NCBI RefSeq assembly: GCF_001570425.1
Contig: NZ_BCSX01000039.1
Span: 186,001 to 250,000 of the forward strand
From: Mycolicibacterium brisbanense
Lineage (GTDB): Bacteria; Actinomycetota; Actinomycetes; Mycobacteriales; Mycobacteriaceae
Direction of reading: 5' to 3'
Length of the DNA stretch: 64,000 nt
Shown: in pieces, positions 42,323 through 51,479 of the stretch
Layout of the letters: each line of letters begins with the position of its first letter
Position numbering within the stretch: position 1 is the first letter of the stretch
Program-made: the position numbers and the translations under genes
Notes under the pieces: generated by a model
What the model was told of the DNA's origin: nothing
What the model saw: only the letters and a program-made list of their open reading frames with translations
The model's database searches: none

Positions 42323-42751
42323 TTACTCGCCGCCGCTGCGGTCCAGCAGATCGGACGAGCCGAGCACGCGCTCGACGCGAACCTCGATCACGACGCGGCG
42401 GGGATTGACCCGCGGGGTGCGGTAGCGCTGCGCGTAGCGCAGTTCGGCGTCGCGCACCGCATCGGTCTCGGTGCTGACGGTCGACTTGCCCTCCAGGGAC
42501 AACCAGCGGGCCCCGTCGACCTGGCTGAGCACCGCGACGCCGCGCTCATGGGCGTTGATGGCCTTCTGCGATCCGCCGGTGGTGATGACGCGAGCGATGT
42601 GAGTTTTGGGATCGAAGGTGAAACCGACAGCGACGACGTGGGGGGAATTGTCCGAGCGCAACGTCGTGAGCATGGCCAGATGGCGCTCGGTGAGAAACGC
42701 CAGAGCGTCATTGGTGAGCTTGGTGGTTGCCTTGCCCCGTGACGTAGCCAT
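42323..42751 (-). CDS. F420-dependent PPOX-class oxidoreductase, Rv2074-like biliverdin reductase candidate
   Basis: The 142-residue split-barrel protein has LTNDALAFLTERHLAMLTTLRSDNSPHVVAVGFTFDP and SQKAINAHERGVAVLSQVDGARWLSLEGKSTV. It matches Rv2074 in length, motifs and position beside an SDR and cobL. Rv2074 is known to reduce biliverdin with F420H2, so that is the best guess here. ATG 42751 follows GGAGG; TAGCGT on the minus strand lies 8 nt before the ATG. Confidence 0.82.
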   Translation of the reverse strand: MATSRGKATTKLTNDALAFLTERHLAMLTTLRSDNSPHVVAVGFTFDPKTHIARVITTGGSQKAINAHERGVAVLSQVDGARWLSLEGKSTVSTETDAVRDAELRYAQRYRTPRVNPRRVVIEVRVERVLGSSDLLDRSGGE

Positions 42752-42759
42752 CGGCCTCC

Positions 42760-42779
42760 ACGCTAGCGCAGGTGATAAT
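42760..42779. promoter_or_regulatory. Back-to-back promoters for the F420 oxidoreductase and the SDR-cob operon
   Basis: Minus strand TAGCGT (42765-42760) precedes the oxidoreductase ATG by 8 nt. Plus strand GATAAT (42774-42779) precedes the SDR GTG by 7 nt. The two -10 elements are only 8 bp apart, so polymerase bound at one should block the other. No cobalamin riboswitch is possible in so short a leader. Confidence 0.55.
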
Positions 42780-42786
42780 CGCTGCC

Positions 42787-43554
42787 GTGAACGACACGAC
42801 AGACACGGCACATCCCGCCCCTCGGGTTGTGGTGATCTTCGGGGGTCGTAGCGAGATCGGGGTCGAACTGGCCACCCGCCTGGCTGCGGACGCGACCGTG
42901 GTGCTCGCCGCCCGCGGGGCCGAGCGGCTCACCGACGAGGTCGCCGCGGTGCGGGCTGCCGGTGCCGCGGCGGTGCACACCTGCGAGTTCGACGCCGACG
43001 ATGTCGCCGGGCACGCGGGCCTGATCGACACGATCGAAGCCGCGCACGGGCCGATCGACACCGCGGTCCTGGCCTTCGGCGTGCTCGGTGACCAGGCCCG
43101 CGCCGAAACCGATACCGCGCACGCGGTAGCCGTCGTGCACACCGACTACGTCGCCCAGGTGAGCCTGCTGACCGAGCTTGCTAGGCGCATGCGGGCCGCG
43201 GGCGGAGGCCGCCTGGTGGTGTTCTCCTCGATCGCCGGGGCCAGGGTACGACGCGCCAACTACGTCTATGGGTCGGCCAAGGCCGGGCTCGACGGGTTCG
43301 CCTGCGGGCTGAGCGATGCCCTGCACGGCACCGGGGTGCAGCTGCTGATCGTGCGACCCGGCTTCGTGATCGGACGGATGACCGAAGGCATGGACCCGGC
43401 GCCGTTCTCCAGCACGCCCGCGCAGGTGGCCGATGCGGCCGCGGCGGCGCTGGCAGCAGGCAAGCGGGCGGTGTGGGTGCCGTGGGTGATCCGGCCGATG
43501 ATCTTCGTGACGCGGTTTGTCCCGGCCTCGATCTGGCGCAGGATGCCGAGGTGA
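42787..43554 (+). CDS. Short-chain dehydrogenase/reductase (Rv2073c-like)
   Basis: The 255-residue protein has an SDR fold with a slightly altered cofactor motif (VVIFGGRSEIGVELATRL), the serine in RLVVFSSIAGARVRRANYVYGSAKAGLDGF (catalytic S-Y-x-x-x-K present) and PGFVIGRMTEGM. GTG 42787 was preferred over GTG 42772 because it lies 7 nt after GATAAT and gives the normal N-terminus. The stop overlaps cobL by 4 bp, so it heads the cobLMK transcript. Its substrate is unknown. Confidence 0.88.
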   Translation: MNDTTDTAHPAPRVVVIFGGRSEIGVELATRLAADATVVLAARGAERLTDEVAAVRAAGAAAVHTCEFDADDVAGHAGLIDTIEAAHGPIDTAVLAFGVLGDQARAETDTAHAVAVVHTDYVAQVSLLTELARRMRAAGGGRLVVFSSIAGARVRRANYVYGSAKAGLDGFACGLSDALHGTGVQLLIVRPGFVIGRMTEGMDPAPFSSTPAQVADAAAAALAAGKRAVWVPWVIRPMIFVTRFVPASIWRRMPR

Positions 43555-44729
43555 GAATCATCGTGATCGGCATCGGGGCCGATGGCATGGCGGGCCTGGC
43601 GCCGGCGGTACGTGCCGAATTGGCAAGGGCCACAGTGGTGCACGGGTCCAAGCGACAACTCGATCTGCTCGACAACACTGTCTCGGCGGTCCGGCGGGCA
43701 TGGCCGTCGCCGATGACGCCCGCGCTGCGCACCCTGCTCGACGGTGCCGACGGTGACGTGCACGTGGTCGCCAGCGGGGACCCGCTGCTGCACGGCGTGG
43801 GCAGCGTGCTGATCCGCATGTACGGCGCCGACGCGGTCACCGTGCTGCCGCATGTGTCGTCGGTGACGCTGGCGTGTTCGCGGGTCGGGTGGTCGGTGCA
43901 GGACACCGAGATCATCAGCCTGGTGACCGCCGAACCGCACACCGCGGTGCGCCGCGGTGGCCAGGCCGTGGTGCTGTCCCGGGACAGCACCAGCCCGGCC
44001 GCCCTCGCCAAACTGCTGGCCGACACCGGCCGCGGCGACTCGGAGCTGACGGTGCTGGAGCAGCTCGGCGGGCCGCGGGAACTGCGTCGCTCGGCGACGG
44101 CGCGAGAATGGGCATCGCGGCCGCCTGCCGATGTCGATGCGCTCAACGTGATGGCCGTGCGGTATCTGCCCGACGAGCGTCGCGCGCATGCCCTGCCCGA
44201 CGACGATTTCGACCACGACGGGCAGCTGACCAAGCAATCAATCAGGGCCGTGACGCTGGCGGCGCTCGGGCCCCGGCCGGGGGAGCTGCTGTGGGATGTC
44301 GGCTCGGGGTCGGGCAGCATCGCCATCGAATGGTGCCGCAGCGCGCCCGGCTGCCGGGCGATGGCGTTCGAGCGCGATCCGCAGCGCCGCAACCGCATCG
44401 GCGCCAATGTCGTCGCGTTCGGGGCGCGGGTACAGGTGCGTGGGGCGGCGCCGGACGCGTTCGACGGGCCCGACCCGTCGGCGGTTTTCATCGGCGGCGG
44501 CGTCACCCAGCCGGGTCTGCTGCAGGCCTGCTTCGACCGCTTGCCCGCCGGTGGGCGGCTGGTGGTCAACGCCGTCACGGTGGAATCGGAAGCCGTTGTG
44601 GCACAGTGGTATTCGAAGGAAGGCGGCGAGTTGCGGCGCTATCAGCACTATCAGGGCGGCGCGATCGGCGGGTTCACCGGTTGGCGCCCGGCGTTGCCGG
44701 TCACCCAGTGGGCGGTGGTGAAGTCGTGA
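43551..44729 (+). CDS. cobL: Precorrin-6Y C5,15-methyltransferase (decarboxylating) CobL
   Basis: CobL methylates C5 and C15 and decarboxylates C12 of precorrin-6B (6Y) in the aerobic cobalamin pathway. The 392-residue protein is the usual fusion. The N-terminal CobE-like tetrapyrrole methylase has IIVIGIGADGMAGLAPAVRAEL and VVASGDPLLHGVG. The C-terminal CbiT-like Rossmann methylase has LLWDVGSGSGSIAIEWCRSAPG. GTG 43551 overlaps the SDR stop, and the cobL stop overlaps cobM (GTGA). Confidence 0.96.
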   Translation: MRIIVIGIGADGMAGLAPAVRAELARATVVHGSKRQLDLLDNTVSAVRRAWPSPMTPALRTLLDGADGDVHVVASGDPLLHGVGSVLIRMYGADAVTVLPHVSSVTLACSRVGWSVQDTEIISLVTAEPHTAVRRGGQAVVLSRDSTSPAALAKLLADTGRGDSELTVLEQLGGPRELRRSATAREWASRPPADVDALNVMAVRYLPDERRAHALPDDDFDHDGQLTKQSIRAVTLAALGPRPGELLWDVGSGSGSIAIEWCRSAPGCRAMAFERDPQRRNRIGANVVAFGARVQVRGAAPDAFDGPDPSAVFIGGGVTQPGLLQACFDRLPAGGRLVVNAVTVESEAVVAQWYSKEGGELRRYQHYQGGAIGGFTGWRPALPVTQWAVVKS

Positions 44730-45481
44730 CGGTCTACTTCATCGGAGCCGGTCCCGGTGCGGCAGACCTGATCACGGTGCGCGGCCAGCGGCTGCTGAGC
44801 AGCTGCCCGGTCTGCCTGTACGCCGGGTCGATCATGCCCGACGATCTGCTGGCCCTGTGCCCGGCGGATGCCCGCATCATCGACACCGGACCGCTGAACC
44901 TCGACCAGATCATCGACGAGCTGGTGGCTGCCGACCGCGCGGGTCTCGACGTGGCGCGGTTGCACTCCGGCGACCCGTCGATCTACAGCGCGCTGGCCGA
45001 GCAGTGCCGCAGGCTCGACGCGGCCGGGGTGCGCTACGAAATCGTGCCCGGGGTACCCGCATTCGCGGCCGTCGCCGCGGTGCTCGGCCGCGAACTGACG
45101 GTTCCGGGAGTGGCGCAGACGGTCACGCTGAGTCGGGTCGCGACGCTGTCGACCGCGATGCCCGACGGCGAGGATCTGCAGACGCTCTCCGCTCCGGGGG
45201 CGACGCTGGTGCTGCACCTGGCCGCCGCGCAGATCGACCATATCGTGCCGCAACTTCTCGACGGCGGCTACAAGCCGGAAACCCCTTGTGCGGTGGTGGC
45301 ATTCGCCAGCTGGCCGCAGGAGACCGTGCTGCGCGGCACCCTGGCCGACATCGCCGAGCAGATGCACGCCGCAGAGGTCACCCGTACCGCCGTGATCGTG
45401 GTCGGCGATGTGCTTGCCGCCGAGGGCTTCTCCGACAGCTACCTGTATTCGTCACACCGCCGCCGGGGGAGCAGGCACTAG
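44726..45481 (+). CDS. cobM: Precorrin-4 C11-methyltransferase CobM
   Basis: CobM adds a methyl group at C11 of precorrin-4. The 251-residue tetrapyrrole methylase has VYFIGAGPGAADLITVRGQRLL, the family motif VARLHSGDPSIYSALAEQ and PGVPAFAAVAAVLGRELTVPGVAQTVTLSR. GTG 44726 overlaps the cobL stop by 4 bp; the TAG stop shares one base with the cobK GTG. The ring substrate comes from CobJ, encoded on the opposite strand about 3 kb away. Confidence 0.96.
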   Translation: MTVYFIGAGPGAADLITVRGQRLLSSCPVCLYAGSIMPDDLLALCPADARIIDTGPLNLDQIIDELVAADRAGLDVARLHSGDPSIYSALAEQCRRLDAAGVRYEIVPGVPAFAAVAAVLGRELTVPGVAQTVTLSRVATLSTAMPDGEDLQTLSAPGATLVLHLAAAQIDHIVPQLLDGGYKPETPCAVVAFASWPQETVLRGTLADIAEQMHAAEVTRTAVIVVGDVLAAEGFSDSYLYSSHRRRGSRH

Positions 45482-46215
45482 TGAGGCTTCTGCTGCTCGG
45501 CGGCACGGGCGAGGCCCGGGCGCTGGCCGCCGCGCTACACCCGGACGTCGAGCTCATCAGCTCGCTGGCCGGACGGGTGCCCCAGCCGGCGCTGCCGGTC
45601 GGCCCGGTTCGCGTCGGGGGCTTCGGCGGCATTGACGGCATGCGGAACTGGTTGCGCGACGAGCGGATCGACGCCGTGGTCGACGCGACCCATCCGTTCG
45701 CGGCCACCATCACCGCGCACGCCGCGCAGGTGTGCGCCGAGCTCGGCTTGCCCCACCTGGTGCTGGCTCGTCCGGCGTGGCAGCCCGGCGACGCGACACT
45801 GGTGGCCTCGGACACCGAAGCCGCGAAAACTGTGGCCGACCACGGCTATGCCCGCGTCTTCCTGACCACCGGCCGATCGGGAACCGCCGCCTTTCGTGGA
45901 GTCGACGCCTGGTTCCTGATCCGCGCCGTCACCGAACCCGAGCCCGCGAACCTGCCCGCACGTCATCGATTGTTGTTGTCGCGCGGCCCGTATCACTACG
46001 AGGGTGAGCTGGCCCTGCTCACCGAATACGGCATCGACGCCCTGGTCACCAAGAACAGTGGCGGTGCCATGACCGAGCCCAAGCTGCGGGCCGCGGCGGA
46101 TGCCGGGGTGGCGGTGATCATGGTCGACCGACCCCCTCTGCCGGCCGGTGTGCATGCCGTGGCCACCGTTGACGATGCCGCGGAGTGGGTCAGGGCAAGG
46201 GTCCGGGCACGCTGA
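45481..46215 (+). CDS. cobK: Precorrin-6A reductase CobK
   Basis: CobK reduces precorrin-6A with NADPH. The 244-residue protein starts RLLLLGGTGEARALAAALHP (nucleotide-binding GGTGE motif), with DAVVDATHPFAATITAHAAQVCAELGLPHLVLARPAW and VTKNSGGAMTEPKLRAA as in M. tuberculosis CobK. GTG 45481 overlaps the cobM stop by one base, giving a tight SDR-cobL-cobM-cobK operon. The end faces the DUF4139 gene 31 bp away with no clear terminator. Confidence 0.96.
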   Translation: MRLLLLGGTGEARALAAALHPDVELISSLAGRVPQPALPVGPVRVGGFGGIDGMRNWLRDERIDAVVDATHPFAATITAHAAQVCAELGLPHLVLARPAWQPGDATLVASDTEAAKTVADHGYARVFLTTGRSGTAAFRGVDAWFLIRAVTEPEPANLPARHRLLLSRGPYHYEGELALLTEYGIDALVTKNSGGAMTEPKLRAAADAGVAVIMVDRPPLPAGVHAVATVDDAAEWVRARVRAR

Positions 46216-46246
46216 TCATCGCGACGCCGCGAGCCTGAGCCGGAAG

Positions 46247-48124
46247 TCAGCCCTGTCCCTGCTCGATCAAGCGCCTCAGCTCATCCGACGCGGCCATGCG
46301 GGCGGCGTCGGCGTCCTGACGGAGCGAGCGGATCTGCGCGTCGAGCGCGTTGACCCGGTTCTGCAGTTGTTCGAGCTGGTCGACCTGCCTGCGCCGCAGC
46401 TCGCCCTCGGGGCCCTCGGAGCCAAGCACCTTGAGTTGTTCGGCGATGCGGCTTTGTGCGGCGTAGTCGTCGCTGCGGCCGGCTTCGAGGCGTCCGCGTT
46501 CGGCGTCGAGGCGGTCGGCGTGCTCCCAATGCCGCAGCACACCGGACAGCTCGTCGATGGTCGCGGCATCCAGCGACCGCCCGGCCAGCCATTGCTCCAA
46601 CTGGCGCGGCGACAGCTGCCGGTAGTCGATCTCGGTGTAGACCGGCCAGGTCTCCAAGACCGTGGCGTCGACCCTTTGATGCCCGGGAACCGAAACCCGT
46701 ACGCGGTGCCAGCCTCCGTCGGTGTCGATGTCGACGACGCCATCCAGCGGGGATAGCGTGTGCTCCCGGACGCGGAGCAGTTCGAAGATGACGTCGACAG
46801 CCTCGTCGTGATCGTTATCGGCGCGCAGCGTGTAGCGCTTCTCGAACCGCTGCTCCTCGACCACGGCGTCGTCGCCCAGCCGGACCCGTGCGGTCACCCT
46901 GTCGGCGGCACTCCTGCTGCGGCACCGCACTGCCAGATCCTTGGCAAATGCCAATCGCACCTTGGCATCTCGCGCGGTGAACGGCACCATGGCCTCTCCG
47001 GCGTAGCTGTCCTGCTCGTAGATCACCGCGGGTCCCTCCTCCAGCACCACGCCCGTGCTGTTGGTGAAGGCCAGCACGACGTCGGGCGCAGGGGGCGCGC
47101 CGTCACGCCACACCAGTTCACGGCGCACCCCGTCGACGGGCGTCACCGCCAGCGGAACCATGGCCGCACCGCCGCGCTTGAGCGATACCGGTGTTGTCAG
47201 CCGGTACTCGAAATGCTCACCGCTGTCCGAGGTTTCGACGTCGGCCGCGGCGTCCGCGTACGCGCCGAAAGAACTTCCGGCCATCGACATCCCGGCGGGC
47301 GCAGGGACGGGCTGCGCACCGCCGGCGCGGGTGGCCTTCGCCACGGCCACGCGTTCGGGCTCTTCGACGACCGCGCGCCGCACCTTCCTGCCGTGGTACA
47401 GGTCGATGTCGAATGAAATCGGTTGGCCGGTGGTCAATGTCAGAGAGACGTCGGTGAGGTCCTCATCGACCGGGTTGTGCACGATACCCATGGCCGCCAG
47501 CACCAACGTGTCACCGTCGCGGACCAACCGGTAGGACACCCGCCACATCGGCGCCGGGACGATATAGGACACTCGCGCCTGCTGCGCGCTACCCCGGATC
47601 TGCACGGCCACTTGGCAATCCTGGCCTGCGGTCGCGGCGCGGGACCGGTCGATCAGGTACGCCAGGTCCGCGCGGGACGGATCTTCGGCGAGGGCGACCC
47701 GGTCGGTCTCGGCGAGGTCGACCAGACTCACCGCGCCGGCGTCGGTGCGCAACACCAGCAGCCGGCGATTGTCGCCGGACTCGTCGACGCCGATGACCTC
47801 GCCGCGGTGCCGTCGATCGCCGCAGCGCACCTCGACCACCCGGCCACGCAACGCCTCGATGAGTCCGAGCAGTGCGCCACCCGGCTCCAACAGCAGGTTG
47901 CGGCCTGCGAGTTCGGTGCGCGGATCCGACGGCGTGTCGAACGCGATGGTGCCCACCGATGCCTGCCCGCCGGTGATGTCCACCGTCAGGGACTTCAAGA
48001 CGTCCTTCATATCGTCGCGGCGGAACGTCAGCTCGAGGTCACCGTCGACGGGTCCGCTGCGGCTGACGTAGGCCACGCCGTGCTTGTACATGACGAGTCG
48101 GTCCACCGCGGGGCGTGTGCTCAT
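46247..48124 (-). CDS. DUF4139 domain protein with C-terminal coiled coil
   Basis: The 625-residue protein has no signal peptide or membrane segment. Residues about 180-470 form a beta-rich DUF4139-like region (ARVSYIVPAPMWRVSYRLVRDGD is the characteristic stretch). The C-terminus (about 520-625) is a charged coiled coil. It differs from classic MuiA-type proteins, in which the coiled coil precedes DUF4139. Function is unknown. It sits between the cobLMK and cobIJ units but has no motif linked to corrin chemistry. Confidence 0.75.
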   Translation of the reverse strand: MSTRPAVDRLVMYKHGVAYVSRSGPVDGDLELTFRRDDMKDVLKSLTVDITGGQASVGTIAFDTPSDPRTELAGRNLLLEPGGALLGLIEALRGRVVEVRCGDRRHRGEVIGVDESGDNRRLLVLRTDAGAVSLVDLAETDRVALAEDPSRADLAYLIDRSRAATAGQDCQVAVQIRGSAQQARVSYIVPAPMWRVSYRLVRDGDTLVLAAMGIVHNPVDEDLTDVSLTLTTGQPISFDIDLYHGRKVRRAVVEEPERVAVAKATRAGGAQPVPAPAGMSMAGSSFGAYADAAADVETSDSGEHFEYRLTTPVSLKRGGAAMVPLAVTPVDGVRRELVWRDGAPPAPDVVLAFTNSTGVVLEEGPAVIYEQDSYAGEAMVPFTARDAKVRLAFAKDLAVRCRSRSAADRVTARVRLGDDAVVEEQRFEKRYTLRADNDHDEAVDVIFELLRVREHTLSPLDGVVDIDTDGGWHRVRVSVPGHQRVDATVLETWPVYTEIDYRQLSPRQLEQWLAGRSLDAATIDELSGVLRHWEHADRLDAERGRLEAGRSDDYAAQSRIAEQLKVLGSEGPEGELRRRQVDQLEQLQNRVNALDAQIRSLRQDADAARMAASDELRRLIEQGQG

Positions 48125-48150
48125 AGCGCGACCCTAGCGGTGCCCGCGGA

Positions 48151-49638
48151 TCAGCCCGGGTAGCGCCGCGGGGTGAAGACCCGGTCCCGATCCTGGTCGG
48201 TGTACCACTGTGTCTGCGACGAGCCGACGATCAGCAGGCAGCGCATGTCGACCTCACCGGGGTCGAGATCGGCCAGCCGCACCACCCGGACACTCTCGTC
48301 GCTACCGGGCTGCGCGCCGGACACCGCCCGCCCGATGATCACCGGTGTGCTCGGGTCGCGGTGCTCCAGCAGCAGATCGCGCATCGCGCCGACCTGCCAG
48401 GTGCGCGTCTTGGACGCCGGGTTGTAGATGGCCAGCACCAGATCGGCTTTGGCCGCCGCGGTCAACCGGGAAGCGATCACGTCCCACGGCTTGAGTCGGT
48501 CGGACAGCGAGATCACGGCGTAGTCGTGGCCGAGGGGCGCGCCGGCCCGGCTGGCGACGGCCTGGGCGGCCGTCATGGCGGGGATGACGCGGACCTCGAC
48601 ACCGGGCCACTGCTTGGCCTCTTCGAGCACCGCGGTGGCCATCGCGAACACGCCGGGATCCCCGGACGAGACCACCGCCACGGTGCGGCCCTGTTGAGCC
48701 AGGCTGCACGCCAGTTCGGCGCGGGCAGGCTCGTCGGTGTTGTCGCTGGGGTGGTGACGCTGCCCGGCTCGAACTCCGACCCGTTCCAGGTATGGGAAGT
48801 ACCCGATCAAGTCGGTCGCCGCAGCCAGTTCGCGTCGGCTCTGCGGCGTCATCCAGTCCCCGTCGCCAGGCCCGAGCCCGATGACCACGACACTGCCCGT
48901 CGCCGGGGTCGCGACGCGACCGCCGCCGGGGATCATGGCCAGCGAGAAGTACGGCACCTTGCCGGGGTCGATGTCGCCGGCCGGTGCCACCCGCTGGCGA
49001 TCGGTGCTGGCCCGCTCCACGTAGTACGCCTCGTCGAGCCGCCCTGTCGATGAAAGAGCTTCGCGCACAGCGGTATAGGACCGGCCGAGTTTGAGGATCA
49101 CGGCGGCGTCGGTGTCGGACAGCCGGCGCTTGAGTTCGTCGGCGGGCAGCGTGCCGGGCAGGATCGTGAGCACCTCGTCGCCCTGCACCAGCGGTGTGCC
49201 GGTCGCGGCCGAAGCGGCGCTGACCGACGTCACCCCGGGCACGATGACGGCGTCGAACCGCTCGGTGAGCCGGGTGTGCATGTGCATGTACGAGCTGTAG
49301 AACAGGGGGTCGCCCTCGGCCAACAGGGCGACGTTGCGGCCGGCCTCCAGGTGCGCCGCGATGCGCTCGGCGGATTCGGCGTAGAAGTCCTCCATCGCAC
49401 CCGCGTACCCGCCCGGATGGTCGGTGGTCTCGGTGGTCACCGGGTACACCAGGTGCTCCTCGACCTGGCCTGCCCGCAGATACCGTTCGGCGATGCTCCT
49501 GGCGATGCTGTGCCCGTGCCGGGCGCTGTGATAGGCGATGACGTCGGCCTCGCCGATCAGGCGAGCGGCCTTGACCGTCACCAGTTCCGGATCACCCGGG
49601 CCCAGCCCGACGCCATACAGGGTTCCCCTGGTCGTCAT
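48151..49638 (-). CDS. cobIJ: Fused precorrin-2 C20-/precorrin-3B C17-methyltransferase CobIJ
   Basis: The 495-residue protein carries two tetrapyrrole methylases. Residues 1-240 are CobI (GTLYGVGLGPGDPELVTVKAARLI, VALLAEGDPLFYSSYMHMHTRL), making precorrin-3A. Residues 248-495 are CobJ (VVVIGLGPGDGDWMTPQSRRELAAATDLIGYFPYLERV, VAVVSSGDPGVFAMATAV), which methylates C17 with ring contraction. This fusion is normal in mycobacteria. The ATG at 49638 overlaps the cobH stop by 4 bp (ATGA). Confidence 0.96.
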   Translation of the reverse strand: MTTRGTLYGVGLGPGDPELVTVKAARLIGEADVIAYHSARHGHSIARSIAERYLRAGQVEEHLVYPVTTETTDHPGGYAGAMEDFYAESAERIAAHLEAGRNVALLAEGDPLFYSSYMHMHTRLTERFDAVIVPGVTSVSAASAATGTPLVQGDEVLTILPGTLPADELKRRLSDTDAAVILKLGRSYTAVREALSSTGRLDEAYYVERASTDRQRVAPAGDIDPGKVPYFSLAMIPGGGRVATPATGSVVVIGLGPGDGDWMTPQSRRELAAATDLIGYFPYLERVGVRAGQRHHPSDNTDEPARAELACSLAQQGRTVAVVSSGDPGVFAMATAVLEEAKQWPGVEVRVIPAMTAAQAVASRAGAPLGHDYAVISLSDRLKPWDVIASRLTAAAKADLVLAIYNPASKTRTWQVGAMRDLLLEHRDPSTPVIIGRAVSGAQPGSDESVRVVRLADLDPGEVDMRCLLIVGSSQTQWYTDQDRDRVFTPRRYPG

Positions 49639-50261
49639 TCGCGTTCGCTCGCAATCGCATTGACGGCGGCGGCGGCCATCGCGCTACCGCCGCGCCTGCC
49701 GGTCACCACCAGATAGGACATTCCGCGGGGGCGCTCGATCAGTTCCTCCTTGGATTGGGCGGACCCGACGAAACCGACCGGACCACCGAGCACCGCGGCG
49801 GGCACCGCGGCGCCCTCGTCGAGCAGTTCGAGCAGCCGGAACAGGGCCGTCGGCGCATTGCCGATCGCCACCACCGAGCCGCCGAGGCGGTCGGCCCACA
49901 GGTCGACGGCAGCCGCGGAGCGCGTGCTGCCCAACCGGGTCGCCAGTTCAGGGGCGCGCGGATCGGCGACCAGCGATACCACCTCGTTGTCGGCGGGGAG
50001 CCGCGAGCGGGTGATGCCCGCCGCCACCATGGACGAATCGCACAGCACCGGCGCGCCCGCAGCCAGCGCGGCATGTGCCCTGGTGACCACGTCGGCGCTG
50101 AACGCGACGTGTTCGGCCACGTCGACCTGCCCGCAGGTGTGGATCAGCCGGACCACCACCCGCGCGACGTCGGCGGGAAAACGGTCCAGGTCAGCCTCGT
50201 CGCGGATCGTCGCAAACGACTGCCGGTAGATCTCGGCGGCGTCGCGGATGTAGTCGAGCAC
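49635..50261 (-). CDS. cobH: Precorrin-8X methylmutase CobH
   Basis: CobH moves the C11 methyl group to C12, giving hydrogenobyrinate. The 208-residue protein has DYIRDAAEIYRQSFATIRDEADL at the N-terminus, the catalytic-histidine helix VVVRLIHTCGQVDVAEHVAFS, and GNAPTALFRLLELLDEGAAVPAAVLGGPVGFVGSAQSKEEL. The start is GTG 50261, 33 bp after the cobG stop. Order cobG-cobH-cobIJ indicates one operon. Confidence 0.96.
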   Translation of the reverse strand: MLDYIRDAAEIYRQSFATIRDEADLDRFPADVARVVVRLIHTCGQVDVAEHVAFSADVVTRAHAALAAGAPVLCDSSMVAAGITRSRLPADNEVVSLVADPRAPELATRLGSTRSAAAVDLWADRLGGSVVAIGNAPTALFRLLELLDEGAAVPAAVLGGPVGFVGSAQSKEELIERPRGMSYLVVTGRRGGSAMAAAAVNAIASERE

Positions 50262-50294
50262 GCGAACACACTACGGCGAGCGGGTCCTCCGGCG

Positions 50295-51416
50295 TTATTG
50301 GTCTTGCTCCTCGCGTGCGCGGTACCCATCCTCGCCTGCCACCAGCACCTCACCCACCGGCGGGCTGCCGCAGGCTCGCTCGCAGCCGACGAAATGCCGG
50401 TGGACCCCCGCGGGGGTGTTGACCGCCTCGGCGGCGTCGGCCCGCACATCGGCCAGTGATTTGGCGCATCCCGGGCTGCCGGTGCAGGAACTGACGTCCA
50501 GCCACGCGGAATTCTCGTCGAAGATCAGCCCCATCGGCGCCAGCACCCGCAGCGCCACGTCCGCCACACCCTCGTCGAGGTCGCACACCAATACCGACCG
50601 CCACGGCGTGATCACCAGCGGCGCCTCGATCGCGGCCAGGAACTGCGCGGTGCGGGCCTGCAGGACACCGAGCGGCACACCCGCGCCGAGGGCGATCCGG
50701 CCGTCGCGCTGCTCGATCCAACCGACCGGGGGCCGTATTGTCGGCGGCCACCGCGTCCCGACGGCAGCAGTGATCGCACGTCCGGCCAGCAGCGGCGTGG
50801 TGTTGTCGAGTTCGTTGATCCGCCAGCACGTTCCGCGAATGGCGGCGAATCGCGCCGCCGTCTCGACGAGCGTCGGCACCACGTCCGCGACCGTCAATCG
50901 CACTCCGGTGTCGGTACCGGACAGCAGCAGGGCCGCCGTGTCCGCGTCGAGCATATGGGCGCCGACGTCGGCGGCCAGCCCGGATACGTCGCCGGTGCCG
51001 TCGTCGAGGCTGAACCAGAACCGGCCGGGCAGTTCGGCCAGCGCCGGATGCGCTTGGATGCCCCGGTCCAGTTCGCCGACCAGTCCCCGCACATCGGCCA
51101 GCCCGCCGGAGCGCCCCGAGAGCGGGGACGCGACGATGTTGCGGACGCGCTCGTGCGAGGGCGAGGGCAACAGACCGGCGTCGGTCAACGCCGCGGCCAC
51201 TGCATCCGTGTCGGTGATCGCGCGCAGCTGAACATTCCCGCGCGACGTGAGTTCCATTGCGGGGGAGCCGAATTCATCGGCCACCTCGGCCAGGCTGGTG
51301 AGCTGTGCCGGGGTGATCATGCCGCCGGCCAGGCGGATCCGGGCCAGGGCGCCGTCGGCGGCCCGGTGCACGGTCAGTGCGCCGGGACAGGCATCGTCGT
51401 CGCGGGTTCGGGTCAT
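50295..51416 (-). CDS. cobG: Precorrin-3B synthase CobG
   Basis: CobG is the oxygen-dependent hydroxylase that makes precorrin-3B and marks the aerobic cobalamin route. The protein of about 373 residues has two nitrite/sulfite reductase ferredoxin-like half domains and the 4Fe-4S cysteines SCTGSPGCAKSL and VGCERACG. ATG 51416 (MTRTRDDDACPG) was chosen; an ATG at 51428 adding four residues has AGGAAG upstream and is possible. TAGAAT lies just upstream on the minus strand. It is divergent from the DUF4129 gene. Confidence 0.94.
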   Translation of the reverse strand: MTRTRDDDACPGALTVHRAADGALARIRLAGGMITPAQLTSLAEVADEFGSPAMELTSRGNVQLRAITDTDAVAAALTDAGLLPSPSHERVRNIVASPLSGRSGGLADVRGLVGELDRGIQAHPALAELPGRFWFSLDDGTGDVSGLAADVGAHMLDADTAALLLSGTDTGVRLTVADVVPTLVETAARFAAIRGTCWRINELDNTTPLLAGRAITAAVGTRWPPTIRPPVGWIEQRDGRIALGAGVPLGVLQARTAQFLAAIEAPLVITPWRSVLVCDLDEGVADVALRVLAPMGLIFDENSAWLDVSSCTGSPGCAKSLADVRADAAEAVNTPAGVHRHFVGCERACGSPPVGEVLVAGEDGYRAREEQDQ

Positions 51417-51479
51417 GTCCGGCTCCATTCTAGGAACTTCCTGGCCGCGCCCTGAATTCGTGCGACGATTGTGCAGGCG

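Noticed and set aside
46216..46246. Terminator between the convergent cobK and DUF4139 genes
   Set aside because: Only a very short CGCG-type inverted repeat is visible in the 31 bp, without a U-tract, so it is not strong enough to call.
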